A stretch of 41,905 nt of DNA from Clostridiales bacterium (GCA_012839345.1 DUNN01000011.1:1-41905); one strand, 5' to 3'. Shown: positions 7,523 to 16,780, counted from the stretch's first letter. Made by a program: numbers and translations. The notes: generated by a model from the letters alone, not told the origin.

Positions 7523-8538
7523 GCCTGCACCTCCTTGATATAATCTGCCATTAATTTCGCTACATTTTCCACGTCGTTCAGGTCGATGACCTCTACCTGA
7601 GTGTGCATGTAACGCAGCGGAATGGAAATCAGTGCAGACGGAACCCCTTTGCGGGTAACAGAGATTTCATCGCAGTTCGTGCCGGTGGAGCCGCCCATAA
7701 CATCCAGCTTGTACGGCATTCCGGCAGCCTTGGCCAGTTCCACAAACCGGTCGCTCATGATGCGGTCCAATGCGGGGGCAATGCCGATCATTGGTCCGCC
7801 GCCAAGTTTCCCACACTTTTCAGGGGGCACGTCCGGTTGCGCGGCAAAGCTCACGTCCACCGCGATGGCGCGTGTGGGATTTACGGAATAGGTTCCGGTC
7901 ATGGCGCCCTGCCCGCCGACTTCTTCCCGGCTGCTGCAGACCACGGTCAGCTCGCAGTTCAGGTCGGTGTCCGCCAAAAGCTGAACGCAGCGGATCAGTG
8001 CAGTAACCCCGGCGCGGTCATCCAGCGCGGCGGCGCTTACACGGCTGCCGAGCAGAGCCTTCGGTTCCGCGTAAAGCAGAATCCGGTCGCCCGGCTGAAT
8101 CAGGTGTTCAGCCTCCTCTTTGCTCAGGCCGACGTCAACAGAAAGCTTGTCAATGGGTTCCACTTTGTCCTCGCTGCCGTCGGAAAGGTGCGGCGGCGTG
8201 CAGCAGACGATTCCGTGCAGCACCTCGCGCCCGTAAACCAGCACGGGGCTGCCGGGAAGCACACGGCGATCCACACCGCCGCTGCGGTCGATATGTAAGA
8301 ATCCGGCATCGTCAATTCCCGTTACAATCAATCCGATTTGGTCGATGTGCGCGTCCAACATGATATGCTCTTTTGCGCCCTTTTTTCCCAGCTTTGCGAT
8401 GACGTTGCCCATCGAGTCAATCGAGGCTTCGCCATACTGGGAGAGTTCCTCCGCGACAATCTGTGCCGCCGCGTGTTCGTCGCCCGGGGTACCCGGCGCC
8501 GCGCAGAGGCGGAACAGAAGTTCTTTCAATTCGTTCAA
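7519..8538 (-). CDS. M42 family metallo-aminopeptidase (paralogue)
   Basis: This 339-residue paralogue carries the same M42 motifs: DAHIDQIGLIV (about 64), LDDRAGV (about 175), REEVGGQGA (about 208), VDVSFAAQPDV (about 231) and RYMHTQVEVIDL (about 311). Two M42 genes in tandem often form mixed or complementary TET-type particles of different specificity; that is inference here. A TTG at 8538 is taken as the start because GGAG lies seven bases before it. GTG at 8547 is possible, but that same GGAG overlaps it. The gene follows murD by about 80 bp on the same strand, and I could not find a convincing separate promoter, so it may share murD transcripts. Confidence 0.88.
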   Translation of the reverse strand: MNELKELLFRLCAAPGTPGDEHAAAQIVAEELSQYGEASIDSMGNVIAKLGKKGAKEHIMLDAHIDQIGLIVTGIDDAGFLHIDRSGGVDRRVLPGSPVLVYGREVLHGIVCCTPPHLSDGSEDKVEPIDKLSVDVGLSKEEAEHLIQPGDRILLYAEPKALLGSRVSAAALDDRAGVTALIRCVQLLADTDLNCELTVVCSSREEVGGQGAMTGTYSVNPTRAIAVDVSFAAQPDVPPEKCGKLGGGPMIGIAPALDRIMSDRFVELAKAAGMPYKLDVMGGSTGTNCDEISVTRKGVPSALISIPLRYMHTQVEVIDLNDVENVAKLMADYIKEVQA

Positions 8539-8621
8539 ATTTGTCACTCCATATATTAAAGTTTCGCAAACAATCTTACTTGCTTTTACGATTCATGGTC
8601 ATTTACGGCTATGATTCCCTG

Positions 8622-10007
8622 TTACAGCAGGTTTACCAGCTTCTTGAATTCTTCCCCGCGTGTTTCGTAGTTCGGGAACATGTCAAAGCTGGCGCAGGCA
8701 GGGGAGAGCGCTACAATATCCCCCTCAACAGCCGCTTTCCGGCAGGCATTTACCGCTTCTTCCAACGAATGAACGCGGATGATTTCCGGGCTGCCTTCCC
8801 GGTATTGCGGAGCCGCCTTTACGCTGGCCTCAATTTTATCGGCGGTGGCACCCATCAGAACCAGTACCTTCACGCGGTCCACAACAACCGGGCCAAAGCT
8901 GTCAAACGGAATCTTTTTATCATATCCGCCGGCGATGAGAATGATTTTCTGGTCAAACAGGGAAAGCATTCCCCTTGCAGTGCGGCTCGGCGTCGTGCCG
9001 ATGGAATCGTTGTAGTAACGCACGCCGTCCAGCTCCCGCACAAATTCGCTGCGGTGTTCCACGCCGCTGAATTCAGCGGCAATTTTGGCCATGGTTTCCG
9101 GTTCCACCCAGCCCCACAGGGCACAGATGGCCGCCATGTAATTTTCAATGTTGTGCCCACCCGGTATTTTGATTTCGGACACGTTCATCACCGAGGTATC
9201 CACGCCGTTGCTAGTAAATACGATTTCTCCGTCTTCACTCAGCCACGCACCGCGCGCGCAGCGCTGTTTGCGGCTGAACATCAGCACATCCCCGCGCGCT
9301 TCCTCTGCAAACCCAAGGGTAATGGCGTTGTCGCAGTTCAGCACGGCGCGCCCAAACGCATTTTGGTGCAGCAGGATGTTCTTTTTCGCATCGATGTATT
9401 CCTGCATATCCTTGTGCACGTCCAAATGGTTTGGGGATACGTTTGTGACCACCGCCACATCCGGGCTGCGGCGCATGGAGATCAGCTGAAAGCTGGAAAG
9501 TTCCACCACAGCGATATCGTCCGGCTGGATTTTTTCCACCTCCGGAAGAAGAGGATTCCCGATATTTCCGCCCAAATGCACCGTTTTTCCCGAAGCTTTC
9601 AGCATTTCGGAAATAATGGTGGTGGTGGTGGTTTTTCCGTCGCTGCCGGTTACGGCAACGATTTTACAGGGGCACAGGTCGAAGAAAAGCTCCATTTCGG
9701 AAGTAACCGCGCTGCCGCGGCGCCGGGCCTGTTCCAGTTCGGGCAGGGTGTAGCGCATGCCCGGGGTGCGGAAGATGATTTCTTCCTCCAGATTTTTCAG
9801 GTAATCTTCTCCAAGCTGAAGGCGGACACCCATGCGCTCCAGCTCATCCGCTGTTTTTCCCAGTGCTTCTCGATCGCGGCGGTCACGTGCGGTAACCAAC
9901 GCGCCTTTTTGAGCGAAAATTTTCACCAACGGCAGGTTGCTTCCGCCGATTCCGCAGAAAGCGACGGTTTTTCCCTTTATATTTTTATAGAATGCGGTTA
10001 TATCCAT
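8622..10007 (-). CDS. murD: UDP-N-acetylmuramoyl-L-alanine--D-glutamate ligase
   Basis: MurD adds D-glutamate to UDP-MurNAc-L-Ala in the cytoplasm, an essential step of peptidoglycan synthesis. The 461-residue protein has the N-terminal UDP-binding fold (AFCGIGGSNLPL), the ATP loop GSDGKTTTTT (about 118-127), the Mur central domain (ELSSFQL, TNVSPNHLD) and the C-terminal ligase domain with YYNDSIGTTPSRT and AGGYDKKIPF. ATG at 10007 is chosen: GGAGG lies 12 bases upstream and the longer open frame would start inside the promoter at 10114-10142. The gene is isolated from the usual dcw cluster, which is seen in some Clostridia. The product is slightly longer than the roughly 450-residue norm. 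Confidence 0.95.
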   Translation of the reverse strand: MDITAFYKNIKGKTVAFCGIGGSNLPLVKIFAQKGALVTARDRRDREALGKTADELERMGVRLQLGEDYLKNLEEEIIFRTPGMRYTLPELEQARRRGSAVTSEMELFFDLCPCKIVAVTGSDGKTTTTTIISEMLKASGKTVHLGGNIGNPLLPEVEKIQPDDIAVVELSSFQLISMRRSPDVAVVTNVSPNHLDVHKDMQEYIDAKKNILLHQNAFGRAVLNCDNAITLGFAEEARGDVLMFSRKQRCARGAWLSEDGEIVFTSNGVDTSVMNVSEIKIPGGHNIENYMAAICALWGWVEPETMAKIAAEFSGVEHRSEFVRELDGVRYYNDSIGTTPSRTARGMLSLFDQKIILIAGGYDKKIPFDSFGPVVVDRVKVLVLMGATADKIEASVKAAPQYREGSPEIIRVHSLEEAVNACRKAAVEGDIVALSPACASFDMFPNYETRGEEFKKLVNLL

Positions 10008-10113
10008 TCGATTTTCATACCTCCGGATTGTGTATTTGAACTGCCGTGAAACCGTTTCCGGCAATCGGAACGACGCGGCCCGTTTTCCGGGATCTTCGGG
10101 GCCGGCCATGAAT

Positions 10114-10142
10114 ATTATACGTTTCCTAATATGAAATAGCAA
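10114..10142 (-). promoter_or_regulatory. Sigma-A promoter of murD
   Basis: On the minus strand TTGCTA (10137-10142) and TATAAT (10114-10119) are 17 bases apart. Start of transcription is expected near 10107, leaving a leader of about 100 bases before the murD ATG. Confidence 0.75.
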
Positions 10143-10145
10143 GTA

Positions 10146-10198
10146 AAAACGAGAGCGCTGCGCGATGAATCCGATTCGTTGCGCAGCGCCCTCGTTTT
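10146..10198 (-). terminator. Strong terminator after the GGDEF-EAL gene
   Basis: AAAACGAG/CTCGTTTT form the base of the stem and GCGCTGCGC/GCGCAGCGC its upper part, with one mismatch between them. On the minus strand the stem runs into TTTTT. Because A and T runs flank both sides it can act in both directions. It separates the EAL gene from the murD promoter, whose -35 box ends four bases before it. Confidence 0.85.
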
Positions 10199-10256
10199 AA
10201 AATTTATCAGAGGGCTTTTATTTGGTTTTCTTTCCACGGCGATTTATCAATGGTTT

Positions 10257-12272
10257 TCAAGCAGGGTGAACGTCCATCTGGTGGGAAGCCGCATCGAAAG
10301 AGGATATTTTGCCCAAATCAGTCAGCTCCGTTCTGCTTCGGCCAAGGTATTTTTCCGCTTCTTCACCGGGCAGAGGGCGGGCGTACCGGAACCCTTGAAT
10401 CCGGCTGCATCCGCAAATTCTTGCAAAGCGGTCGTGGTCTGCCGTTTCCACGCCTTCGGCGGTTACGGTCAGATTCATACTCCGGAAGATTTTTGACATG
10501 TCCCGCACCATTATATAGCATTTCGAATTGTTCATGGAATCCCAGATTAGACTTTTATCGATTTTTACCATTTGAAAAGGCAGGTCGATTACGTGCGACA
10601 GGTTGGAATAACCGGTACCGAAATCATCCAGCGCGAAACGAATTCCAACATCGCTGAGCTGCCGGATCTTTTCCGAAATCATTTCGTAGTTGCTAACCAA
10701 GAGGCTTTCGGTGATTTCAAAAATAATACGGCTGGGGGAAACGCCGCTGGCACGGATGATCTGCAGCGCACGCGGGACAAAATCCGGCCGCATCATTTGG
10801 GAAATCGATAGGTTAACCGATACGGTTTCCAACGGAAAGCCGCGCTGAAGCAGCTTGCGGATATATTCGCAGACCTGTTTTAGAACCTCATAGCCGATTT
10901 CGACCACCAGCCCGGTTTCTTCTGCCAACGGGACAAATTCTTCCGGGGAAAGGAAGTTCCCGTTGTCGTCTCGGATTCGGACCAATGCTTCCACTTCGGT
11001 AAAGCTGTCGCGGGAAATGGAGTACAGTGGCTGGTAGTACACTTCCAGACGATTGCTCGCCAGCGCAGAACGCAGGATTTCATAAAGTGTGTGCTTGCGG
11101 CGAATCTGCCCGATAATCTCCCGGTCGCAGAAAATCGGCTGCGCGCTGCCCAGATATTTCGCGCGTTCCACAGCAGATTCCAGCATGCTCACCAGCTCGC
11201 CGCTGCTCGAGGCAGAAGCCGGGTACTGCGCTGCACCAATGGCCGCGCTGATGTGGCAGACATTGCCGGGAATTTCCCACACATGGTTAAACCGTTCCGC
11301 AATGCGGCTAATATCGGTCAGGCAGGTGTTGATGCGGTTTTCGTCAAAAATCACCGCAAATTTATCCCCTCCGAACCGGTAAACGTCTTTGGGGGAAACG
11401 ACGGATTTCAGGTAGGAGGAAATTGACTTCAGAAGAAAATCGCCGTTGGCTTGTCCAAATTTATCGTTGATAAATTTGTAGTCATTCAGGGATACCACCA
11501 TAACAGTCATCGGCCGTTTCTGACGGATCCTCCAGTTTAGGGTTTGCAGGTAGGCCACCCGGTTGGGCAGGCCGGTCAGCTGGTCCTCCCAGATTCTTTT
11601 ATTCTGAAGATAAAGATAGGCAACGAGAAGAACGCACACGCTGGCGTAACCGCTGAGGATGATGTGCGGGAAAAGATACTGGAGTACCGCAACCACGGTG
11701 ATCGTGAAAGGGATAAACAGAAGCGTTTTCGGCGCCCCTGCCGGGAGGCTGCGCAAGTGGCTGAAAATGGTGATTACCATGATTAGCGCGTATAGGTAAT
11801 GAATGCCGTAAACCAAGAAATAAAGCGGTCCGTGCATGGCTAAGCCGTCCCCGTTCAGCCGGAGCAAGGAGCCGGTCACCGGGTTCAGGCAGATTAGAAC
11901 AAGAAAGCCTGCGTACGGCAAAAGCGACAGCAGAAAATTCCAAAGGAATTTTCCGGTGGTGTTTTCATACACGTAAGCCAGCACATACAGCTGGCAGACA
12001 GTGGAACAAAGTGCTGTTGCAAGCTGGTGAACCGTCCATACCGCTAAAAGCTGCCATGTAACGAAATGTGAATGATACGTAAACATGATTAGATAAAGCA
12101 CATTGACGGTCATAGAGAAAAAAAGCGTATAGTAACAACTTTGGAAAATACGATTCCGAATGGAAAATCCCATTTTATATTCATGAGAGTAAATCCAAAT
12201 TATTACAAGCAGGACAAGGGAAACCAATTCTGTTTCATAATGCCAATCCACATCATCACCGTCCCCGTCCAT
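10257..12272 (-). CDS. Membrane GGDEF-EAL protein, probably a c-di-GMP phosphodiesterase
   Basis: The 671-residue protein begins with a membrane sensor of about seven helices (residues 15-222). A GGDEF domain follows (from DQLTGLPNR at 230), then an EAL domain (about 395-650). The GGDEF half looks inactive: the signature reads GGDKF (301-305) and the metal-binding segment reads SLNDYK (261-266) where DxDxFK is expected. The EAL half keeps its key residues: EAL (428-430), VNLS, FEITESLL, LDDFGTGYSNL, KIDKSLI, AEGVET and QGFRYARPLP. It should therefore degrade c-di-GMP, with the dead cyclase domain perhaps binding GTP to regulate it (inference). The start is uncertain: ATG 12272 has no good ribosome site and GTG 12251 is an alternative. 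Confidence 0.88.
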   Translation of the reverse strand: MDGDGDDVDWHYETELVSLVLLVIIWIYSHEYKMGFSIRNRIFQSCYYTLFFSMTVNVLYLIMFTYHSHFVTWQLLAVWTVHQLATALCSTVCQLYVLAYVYENTTGKFLWNFLLSLLPYAGFLVLICLNPVTGSLLRLNGDGLAMHGPLYFLVYGIHYLYALIMVITIFSHLRSLPAGAPKTLLFIPFTITVVAVLQYLFPHIILSGYASVCVLLVAYLYLQNKRIWEDQLTGLPNRVAYLQTLNWRIRQKRPMTVMVVSLNDYKFINDKFGQANGDFLLKSISSYLKSVVSPKDVYRFGGDKFAVIFDENRINTCLTDISRIAERFNHVWEIPGNVCHISAAIGAAQYPASASSSGELVSMLESAVERAKYLGSAQPIFCDREIIGQIRRKHTLYEILRSALASNRLEVYYQPLYSISRDSFTEVEALVRIRDDNGNFLSPEEFVPLAEETGLVVEIGYEVLKQVCEYIRKLLQRGFPLETVSVNLSISQMMRPDFVPRALQIIRASGVSPSRIIFEITESLLVSNYEMISEKIRQLSDVGIRFALDDFGTGYSNLSHVIDLPFQMVKIDKSLIWDSMNNSKCYIMVRDMSKIFRSMNLTVTAEGVETADHDRFARICGCSRIQGFRYARPLPGEEAEKYLGRSRTELTDLGKISSFDAASHQMDVHPA

Positions 12273-12379
12273 TCTAAATTTTATATAAAAATATATTCAA
12301 AATATTACAATTATAGGCAAAATGCTCCTATATTACATCTTATAATAGCATATCCACCTTGTTTCGTATAGTACAAATT

Positions 12380-13090
12380 TTAAGTTTTGGATGCGTCGAC
12401 AAACCGATTGATAATTTTTTGTTGAACCTGATACTCTTTCCACAGGTATTCTGGATGCCACTGGACCGCCAGAAAAAAGGGATGACCCGGTAGGTAGACG
12501 CATTCTACCAAACCGTCTTTCGAGCGGGCGGCGCAGCGCAGGGAGGGCGCCAGTTCACGAATGGCCTGGTGGTGCATGCTGTTAACCAAGAGTTCCCCCG
12601 GCCCGGCTATTTCCGCAAGCGGCGTGTTAGGTTCCACGGTTACCGTGTGAATCGGTACGGTGTAGGGGCGCTGCTGGCTGTGCGCCACTGGCAGCCCTTC
12701 CACCTGGGCCGGAATATCCTGATACAGGGTTCCCCCCAGGCCGACGTTAATTAGCTGAATGCCGCGGCAGATGCCGAGCACCGGCTTTTGAAGCGTTTGC
12801 ACCTCGTTTAGGAGGGCAAGTTCTAAATTGTCCCGCTGCTCGTTGATGGCGCCGCAGAAGCGGAGCGTTTCCTCGCCAAACCGCGCGGGGTGCACATCCG
12901 GGCCACCGGTGAATAGGAACCCATCGCACAAACGGGCCAGCGCGGCAATGTCCGCCGGGTCTTTCGAAAGCGGAAGCACCAGCGGAATTCCACCGGCCGC
13001 CTCCACGGCTTCCATATAGTTCGGGCGCATCCATAATTTTTCCTGTTCTGTATCGTACAGAGGAGTAAGGCCGATCAGCGGCTTTTTCAT
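12380..13090 (-). CDS. Gamma-glutamyl-gamma-aminobutyrate hydrolase-like class I GATase (C26)
   Basis: The 236-residue protein is a stand-alone class I glutamine amidotransferase fold of the peptidase C26/PuuD group. These enzymes hydrolyse gamma-glutamyl bonds such as gamma-Glu-GABA in putrescine breakdown. The nucleophile is C108 in LGICRGIQ, with H212 and E214 in VQWHPEYL completing the triad. TGGPDVHP (61-68) is a family hallmark. ATG 13090 has GAAAGGATGG upstream. No other puu genes are nearby, so the substrate cannot be set; the general label of gamma-glutamyl hydrolase is safer. It ends about 110 bp before the EAL gene on the same strand and is divergent from ypeB. Confidence 0.88.
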   Translation of the reverse strand: MKKPLIGLTPLYDTEQEKLWMRPNYMEAVEAAGGIPLVLPLSKDPADIAALARLCDGFLFTGGPDVHPARFGEETLRFCGAINEQRDNLELALLNEVQTLQKPVLGICRGIQLINVGLGGTLYQDIPAQVEGLPVAHSQQRPYTVPIHTVTVEPNTPLAEIAGPGELLVNSMHHQAIRELAPSLRCAARSKDGLVECVYLPGHPFFLAVQWHPEYLWKEYQVQQKIINRFVDASKT

Positions 13091-13228
13091 GGCGTTACCA
13101 TCCTTTCGCTGGCTGCAGATTCATCTATTTTGATTGGAAAACCGAGTATTCAAACTTTTCCAGTTCCGCTCCTTTTAGTGTATAAACTGTGCGGTAGAGT
13201 GAAAAATATCCGCATGGGGTGATTTGGA

Positions 13229-14503
13229 ATGAACAAAAAGAAAATTTTCGGGATTGTGTTTGTCTGCGCGCTGATTGTAACGTTGGGCTGCACCACCGTT
13301 TCGGGATATATGACGGCAAACCGTTATAAAATGCAGCTGAATCAGAATTATCAGCGTGCGCTCAACGACCTGAACGGCAGCGTGGACAACATTGGAACTA
13401 CGCTCGACAAGGCGGCATATGCCAATACCGCCACACAGCAAAATGGGCTGGCGGCTAAGCTGATGCGCGAAAGCAGCATGGCGAAGGCGGCCATTTCCAC
13501 ACTGCCGATTACCGACACATCCATGGACAAGGTCAGCAAATTTATTACCCAGGTGGGTGATTTTGCCATGACGCTTTCCAACAAGGTTTCCGCCCATCAG
13601 AAAATTACCGATGAGGAATACGGCACCATGCTAAATTTGGAAAAGTACGCCAAAACCCTGCAGTCGGACCTGATGAATATCAACACGAATGTGGAACCAA
13701 CGGAACTGACCGGCTCACTGGAGAAAACCGCCAACGATTTTACCGATTTTCCCACGCTGATTTACGACGGGCCGTTTTCCGACCATGTTATGCAGCGAAA
13801 GCCGAAGATGACGCAGGGGAAGAGCGAACTGCTTCAGGGCAACGCGCAGAATACCGCGGCAGAGTTTTTGGGACTGAAGCAGGAACAGTTGAAGCATACG
13901 CAGGACACGACCGGGAATATGCCCACATATAATTTTACAACGAACGACGGCACGGTGACCATTTCCGTTACCAAAAACGGGGGCTATATTTCGGAAATGC
14001 AGAATTCCCGCGACATTACGTCGGAAAAGCTGACTTATGAGGACGCTTCTAAAATTGCGCAAGCCTTTCTGAAATCCCGCGGAATTACGGACATGCGGGA
14101 AAGTTATTATGTGATTACGGACGGCCGGTGCGTTATCAATTACGCTTATCGGCTTGACAACATTGTTTGTTACCCCGATTTGATTAAAGTAAAGGTTGCG
14201 CTGGACAACGGCGAAATTGTTGGGTTTGATTCGGTTGGGTACTTGATGAACCATACCACGCGGAAGCTGACCCCCAAGCTGACGGCGGACGAGGCGCAGA
14301 AGAATGTCAGCCCGCGCCTGAAAGTAGAAAGCCGAGAGCTGGCGCTAATCCCAACCCCCGGCTTGCATGAAGTGCTTTGTTATGAATTCCGGTGCAAAGG
14401 GAGCAATGGCGACCGTGTTTTGGTCTATATCAATGCCAACACCGGTTATGAGGAGCAAATTTTGATTCTTCAGATTTCGGACAACGGCGTGCTGACGCAA
14501 TAG
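13229..14503 (+). CDS. ypeB: Spore germination protein YpeB
   Basis: YpeB is made in the forespore and keeps the cortex-lytic enzyme SleB stable in the dormant spore. The 424-residue protein has one N-terminal membrane anchor (residues about 6-27), a helical YpeB region (about 30-210) and PepSY-type repeats in the second half (KLTYEDASKIAQAFLKSRGI at about 267-286, KLTPKLTADEAQKNVSPRL at about 348-366). ATG 13229 has GGGGTG seven bases upstream. In Bacilli and many Clostridia sleB is the neighbour; here it is not, so SleB, if present, is encoded elsewhere. The gene indicates an endospore-forming host. Confidence 0.88.
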   Translation: MNKKKIFGIVFVCALIVTLGCTTVSGYMTANRYKMQLNQNYQRALNDLNGSVDNIGTTLDKAAYANTATQQNGLAAKLMRESSMAKAAISTLPITDTSMDKVSKFITQVGDFAMTLSNKVSAHQKITDEEYGTMLNLEKYAKTLQSDLMNINTNVEPTELTGSLEKTANDFTDFPTLIYDGPFSDHVMQRKPKMTQGKSELLQGNAQNTAAEFLGLKQEQLKHTQDTTGNMPTYNFTTNDGTVTISVTKNGGYISEMQNSRDITSEKLTYEDASKIAQAFLKSRGITDMRESYYVITDGRCVINYAYRLDNIVCYPDLIKVKVALDNGEIVGFDSVGYLMNHTTRKLTPKLTADEAQKNVSPRLKVESRELALIPTPGLHEVLCYEFRCKGSNGDRVLVYINANTGYEEQILILQISDNGVLTQ

Positions 14504-14582
14504 AACACTTTTTGGAGAATCAGGAGCAGGGAACCGTGTGAAACCGGGAACTAATCAAATTTACTCCGAAAAAAATCCTTAC

Positions 14583-14621
14583 GGGCTGTGTGCGCGTTTT
14601 GCGCACCGGCCCTTATTTTTT
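14583..14621 (+). terminator. Terminator between convergent ypeB and argF
   Basis: GGGCTG-T-GTGCGC and GCGCAC-CGGCCC pair around a GTTTT loop with one bulged base, followed by TTATTTTTT. On the minus strand the stem is followed after eight bases by seven U, so it can serve argF as well. The argF stop codon lies inside the U-run. Confidence 0.8.
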
Positions 14622-15521
14622 GCCCAGCAGCTTTACCAGAACAGCCTTTTGTGCGTGCAGGCGGTTTTCCGCCTCGTCAAAAATCTGCGCTGCGTGCTGT
14701 TCAAAGACCTCGGTGGTAATTTCTTCTCCGCGGTGTGCGGGCAGGCAGTGCTGCACTATGGCGTCCGGTTTGGCGGCCGCCATAACCGCGTCGTTAATCT
14801 GGAAACCCTGGAAGGCTTCGCGGCGTTTCTGCGCCTCCTGCTCCTGCCCCATAGAGGCCCATACGTCGGTGATGACCACATCTGCGCCCTTTGCTGCCTC
14901 CAGCGGGTCGGTGGTGATGCTGAATGCCGGGTGCGCCACGGCAAAGTCCAGCACGGCGGCGTTCGGCTTGTAGCCAGAGGGGCACGCCACGGCAACCTCC
15001 ATTTTCATTTTCAGGCAGCCGACAATCAGCGAGTTCATCATGTTGTTGCCGTCACCGATAAAGCACATTTTCAGTCCGTCCAAGCTGCCCTTGTATTCCC
15101 GGATAGTCATTAAGTCCGCCAGCACCTGGCAGGGATGCGCAAAATCGGTCAGCCCGTTAATAATGGGGATGCTGCCGTTTTCGGCAAGGCTTTCCACTTC
15201 CGACTGTTTAAAGGTACGAATCATAATGCCGTCCAAATAACGGGAGAGTACGCGGGCGGTGTCCTGAACCGGTTCGCCGCGGCCAATTTGAAGGTCATTG
15301 GCCGAAAGGAAAATCGGCAGGCCGCCAAGCTGATACATCCCCACCTCAAAGGAAACGCGCGTGCGGGTGGATGCCTTCTCAAAAATCATACCCAGTGTTT
15401 TGCCTTCCAAAACACGGTGGCTGATGCCGTGTTTTTGCTCATACTTGAGCTGATCGGCAAGATTCAGAATGTCGGTGATGTCCTGACTGGTAAGGTCAAG
15501 CATTTTCAGCAGATGTTTCAT
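14613..15521 (-). CDS. argF: Ornithine carbamoyltransferase
   Basis: ArgF makes citrulline from ornithine and carbamoyl phosphate. The 302-residue protein shows the carbamoyl phosphate site STRTR (about 51-55), the HPCQ motif (FAHPCQVLADLMT), the ornithine loop ITDVWASMGQE and the C-terminal HCLPAHRGEE. AGGAGG lies six bases before ATG 15521. It is the last gene of the arg operon. No carAB genes are in the window, so carbamoyl phosphate must come from elsewhere. Confidence 0.95.
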   Translation of the reverse strand: MKHLLKMLDLTSQDITDILNLADQLKYEQKHGISHRVLEGKTLGMIFEKASTRTRVSFEVGMYQLGGLPIFLSANDLQIGRGEPVQDTARVLSRYLDGIMIRTFKQSEVESLAENGSIPIINGLTDFAHPCQVLADLMTIREYKGSLDGLKMCFIGDGNNMMNSLIVGCLKMKMEVAVACPSGYKPNAAVLDFAVAHPAFSITTDPLEAAKGADVVITDVWASMGQEQEAQKRREAFQGFQINDAVMAAAKPDAIVQHCLPAHRGEEITTEVFEQHAAQIFDEAENRLHAQKAVLVKLLGKK

Positions 15522-15576
15522 AGTACCCTCCTATATATTTGATATTTTATGAATCGATAGTGGAATACTGGGGGCT

Positions 15577-16758
15577 TCATTTTTCCCCAGCAAGAACCTG
15601 TTCCAGAACGGCAAGGCCTTTGTCAAGTTCCTCCTTGGTAATGGTGAGCGGGGGGAGGAAACGGAGAACGTCCTTTGCGGTCAGAATCAGCAGGCCGTTT
15701 TTTACGCATGCGGCGGCAATCTCTTTGGCGGAGCCCTGCTTCGGTTTTGCGCCGAGCATCAGGCCCATGCCGCGTACCAGTTCAATTCCATCCATGGCAT
15801 TCAGGCGGGAGGCAAGGTAACTGCCCTTTTGTGCGACTTCCCGCAGGAACGTTTCGTTTCCTACGCGTTCCAATACGGCCAGTGCGCCCGCGCAGGCTAC
15901 CGGATTCCCGCCGAAGGTGGAACCGTGCATCCCCGCGCCGAGCACGTCTTTCAGGCGTGCCGTACACAGGCACACGCCCATGGGCAGACCGCCGGCAATT
16001 CCTTTTGCCGAGGTGATTACATCCGGCTGAATCCCGTAATTCTGGTAGCAGTACAGCCTGCCGGTCCGGCCTGCACCGGTTTGTACCTCGTCGACCATCA
16101 GCAGGATGTCGCGTTCCGCGCAAAGCTTGCTCAGCGCGGTTACGAATTTCGGTTCCAGCGGCAGAACGCCGCCCTCACCTTGAATTAGCTCGATCAGGAC
16201 CGCGCAGGTTTGGTCGGTCAGGTTCGCCTTCACGCTTTCCAGATTGGGTTCCGCATAGGCAAATCCCGGCGTAAACGGGGTGAAGTGGCGATGAAAAACC
16301 TCTTGGCCGGTCGCGGCCAGCGTGGTGACGGTGCGCCCGTGAAACGAATTGTTCAGCGTTAGAATCTGGTTACACGTTGCGCCCCGGGTTTCGGTGCCGT
16401 ATTTGCGCGCCAGCTTAATGGCGCATTCGTTGGCCTCCGCGCCGGAATTCCCGAAAAAGACTCTGGAAAAGCCGGTAAGTTCACAGAGCCTTTGGGCCAG
16501 CTTGCCCTGCACCGGACTGTAATACAGGTTGGAGGTGTGCTGGAGCGTTGCGGCCTGCTCCGCCACGGCGCGTGCCCAGATCGGGTCGCTGTACCCCAGC
16601 GAATTAACGCCGATGCCGCTGGTAAAGTCGATGTATTCCTTTCCGTCACAGTCGACGGCGGTTGCGCCGTGTCCCGCAACCAGGGCAACGTCGAAGCGCC
16701 CGTAGGTCTGCATAAGATAGCGATGATCCTGTTCCTTGATTTCTTCCAGGGTGTTCAT
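15577..16758 (-). CDS. argD: Acetylornithine aminotransferase
   Basis: ArgD moves an amino group from glutamate to N-acetylglutamate semialdehyde, giving N-acetylornithine. The 393-residue product is a class III PLP aminotransferase. The PLP lysine is K252 in VITSAKGIAGGLPMG, D223 in MVDEVQTGAGRTG holds the cofactor, and FFGNSGAEANE (101-111) binds phosphate. ATG 16758 is preferred because GGGAGGTC lies about 8 bases before it; the longer open frame overlaps the argB end. Spacing to argB is 22 bp and to argF about 55 bp, consistent with one transcript. Confidence 0.95.
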   Translation of the reverse strand: MNTLEEIKEQDHRYLMQTYGRFDVALVAGHGATAVDCDGKEYIDFTSGIGVNSLGYSDPIWARAVAEQAATLQHTSNLYYSPVQGKLAQRLCELTGFSRVFFGNSGAEANECAIKLARKYGTETRGATCNQILTLNNSFHGRTVTTLAATGQEVFHRHFTPFTPGFAYAEPNLESVKANLTDQTCAVLIELIQGEGGVLPLEPKFVTALSKLCAERDILLMVDEVQTGAGRTGRLYCYQNYGIQPDVITSAKGIAGGLPMGVCLCTARLKDVLGAGMHGSTFGGNPVACAGALAVLERVGNETFLREVAQKGSYLASRLNAMDGIELVRGMGLMLGAKPKQGSAKEIAAACVKNGLLILTAKDVLRFLPPLTITKEELDKGLAVLEQVLAGEK

Positions 16759-16780
16759 AAAGCGGACCTCCCATCCTTCA

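Noticed and set aside
8463..10049. 528-codon open frame on the plus strand opposite murD
   Set aside because: The minus strand encodes a full MurD with all motifs. The plus-strand product is His/Arg/Phe-rich with no fold I recognise, as expected of a shadow frame.
14538..15113. Open frames on the plus strand opposite argF
   Set aside because: ArgF motifs on the minus strand are complete; the plus-strand frames have no ribosome site or domain.
15522..15576. Possible second ARG box upstream of argF (ATGAAT near 15549)
   Set aside because: Only one half-site is present and there is no promoter; argF is best explained as part of the long operon.
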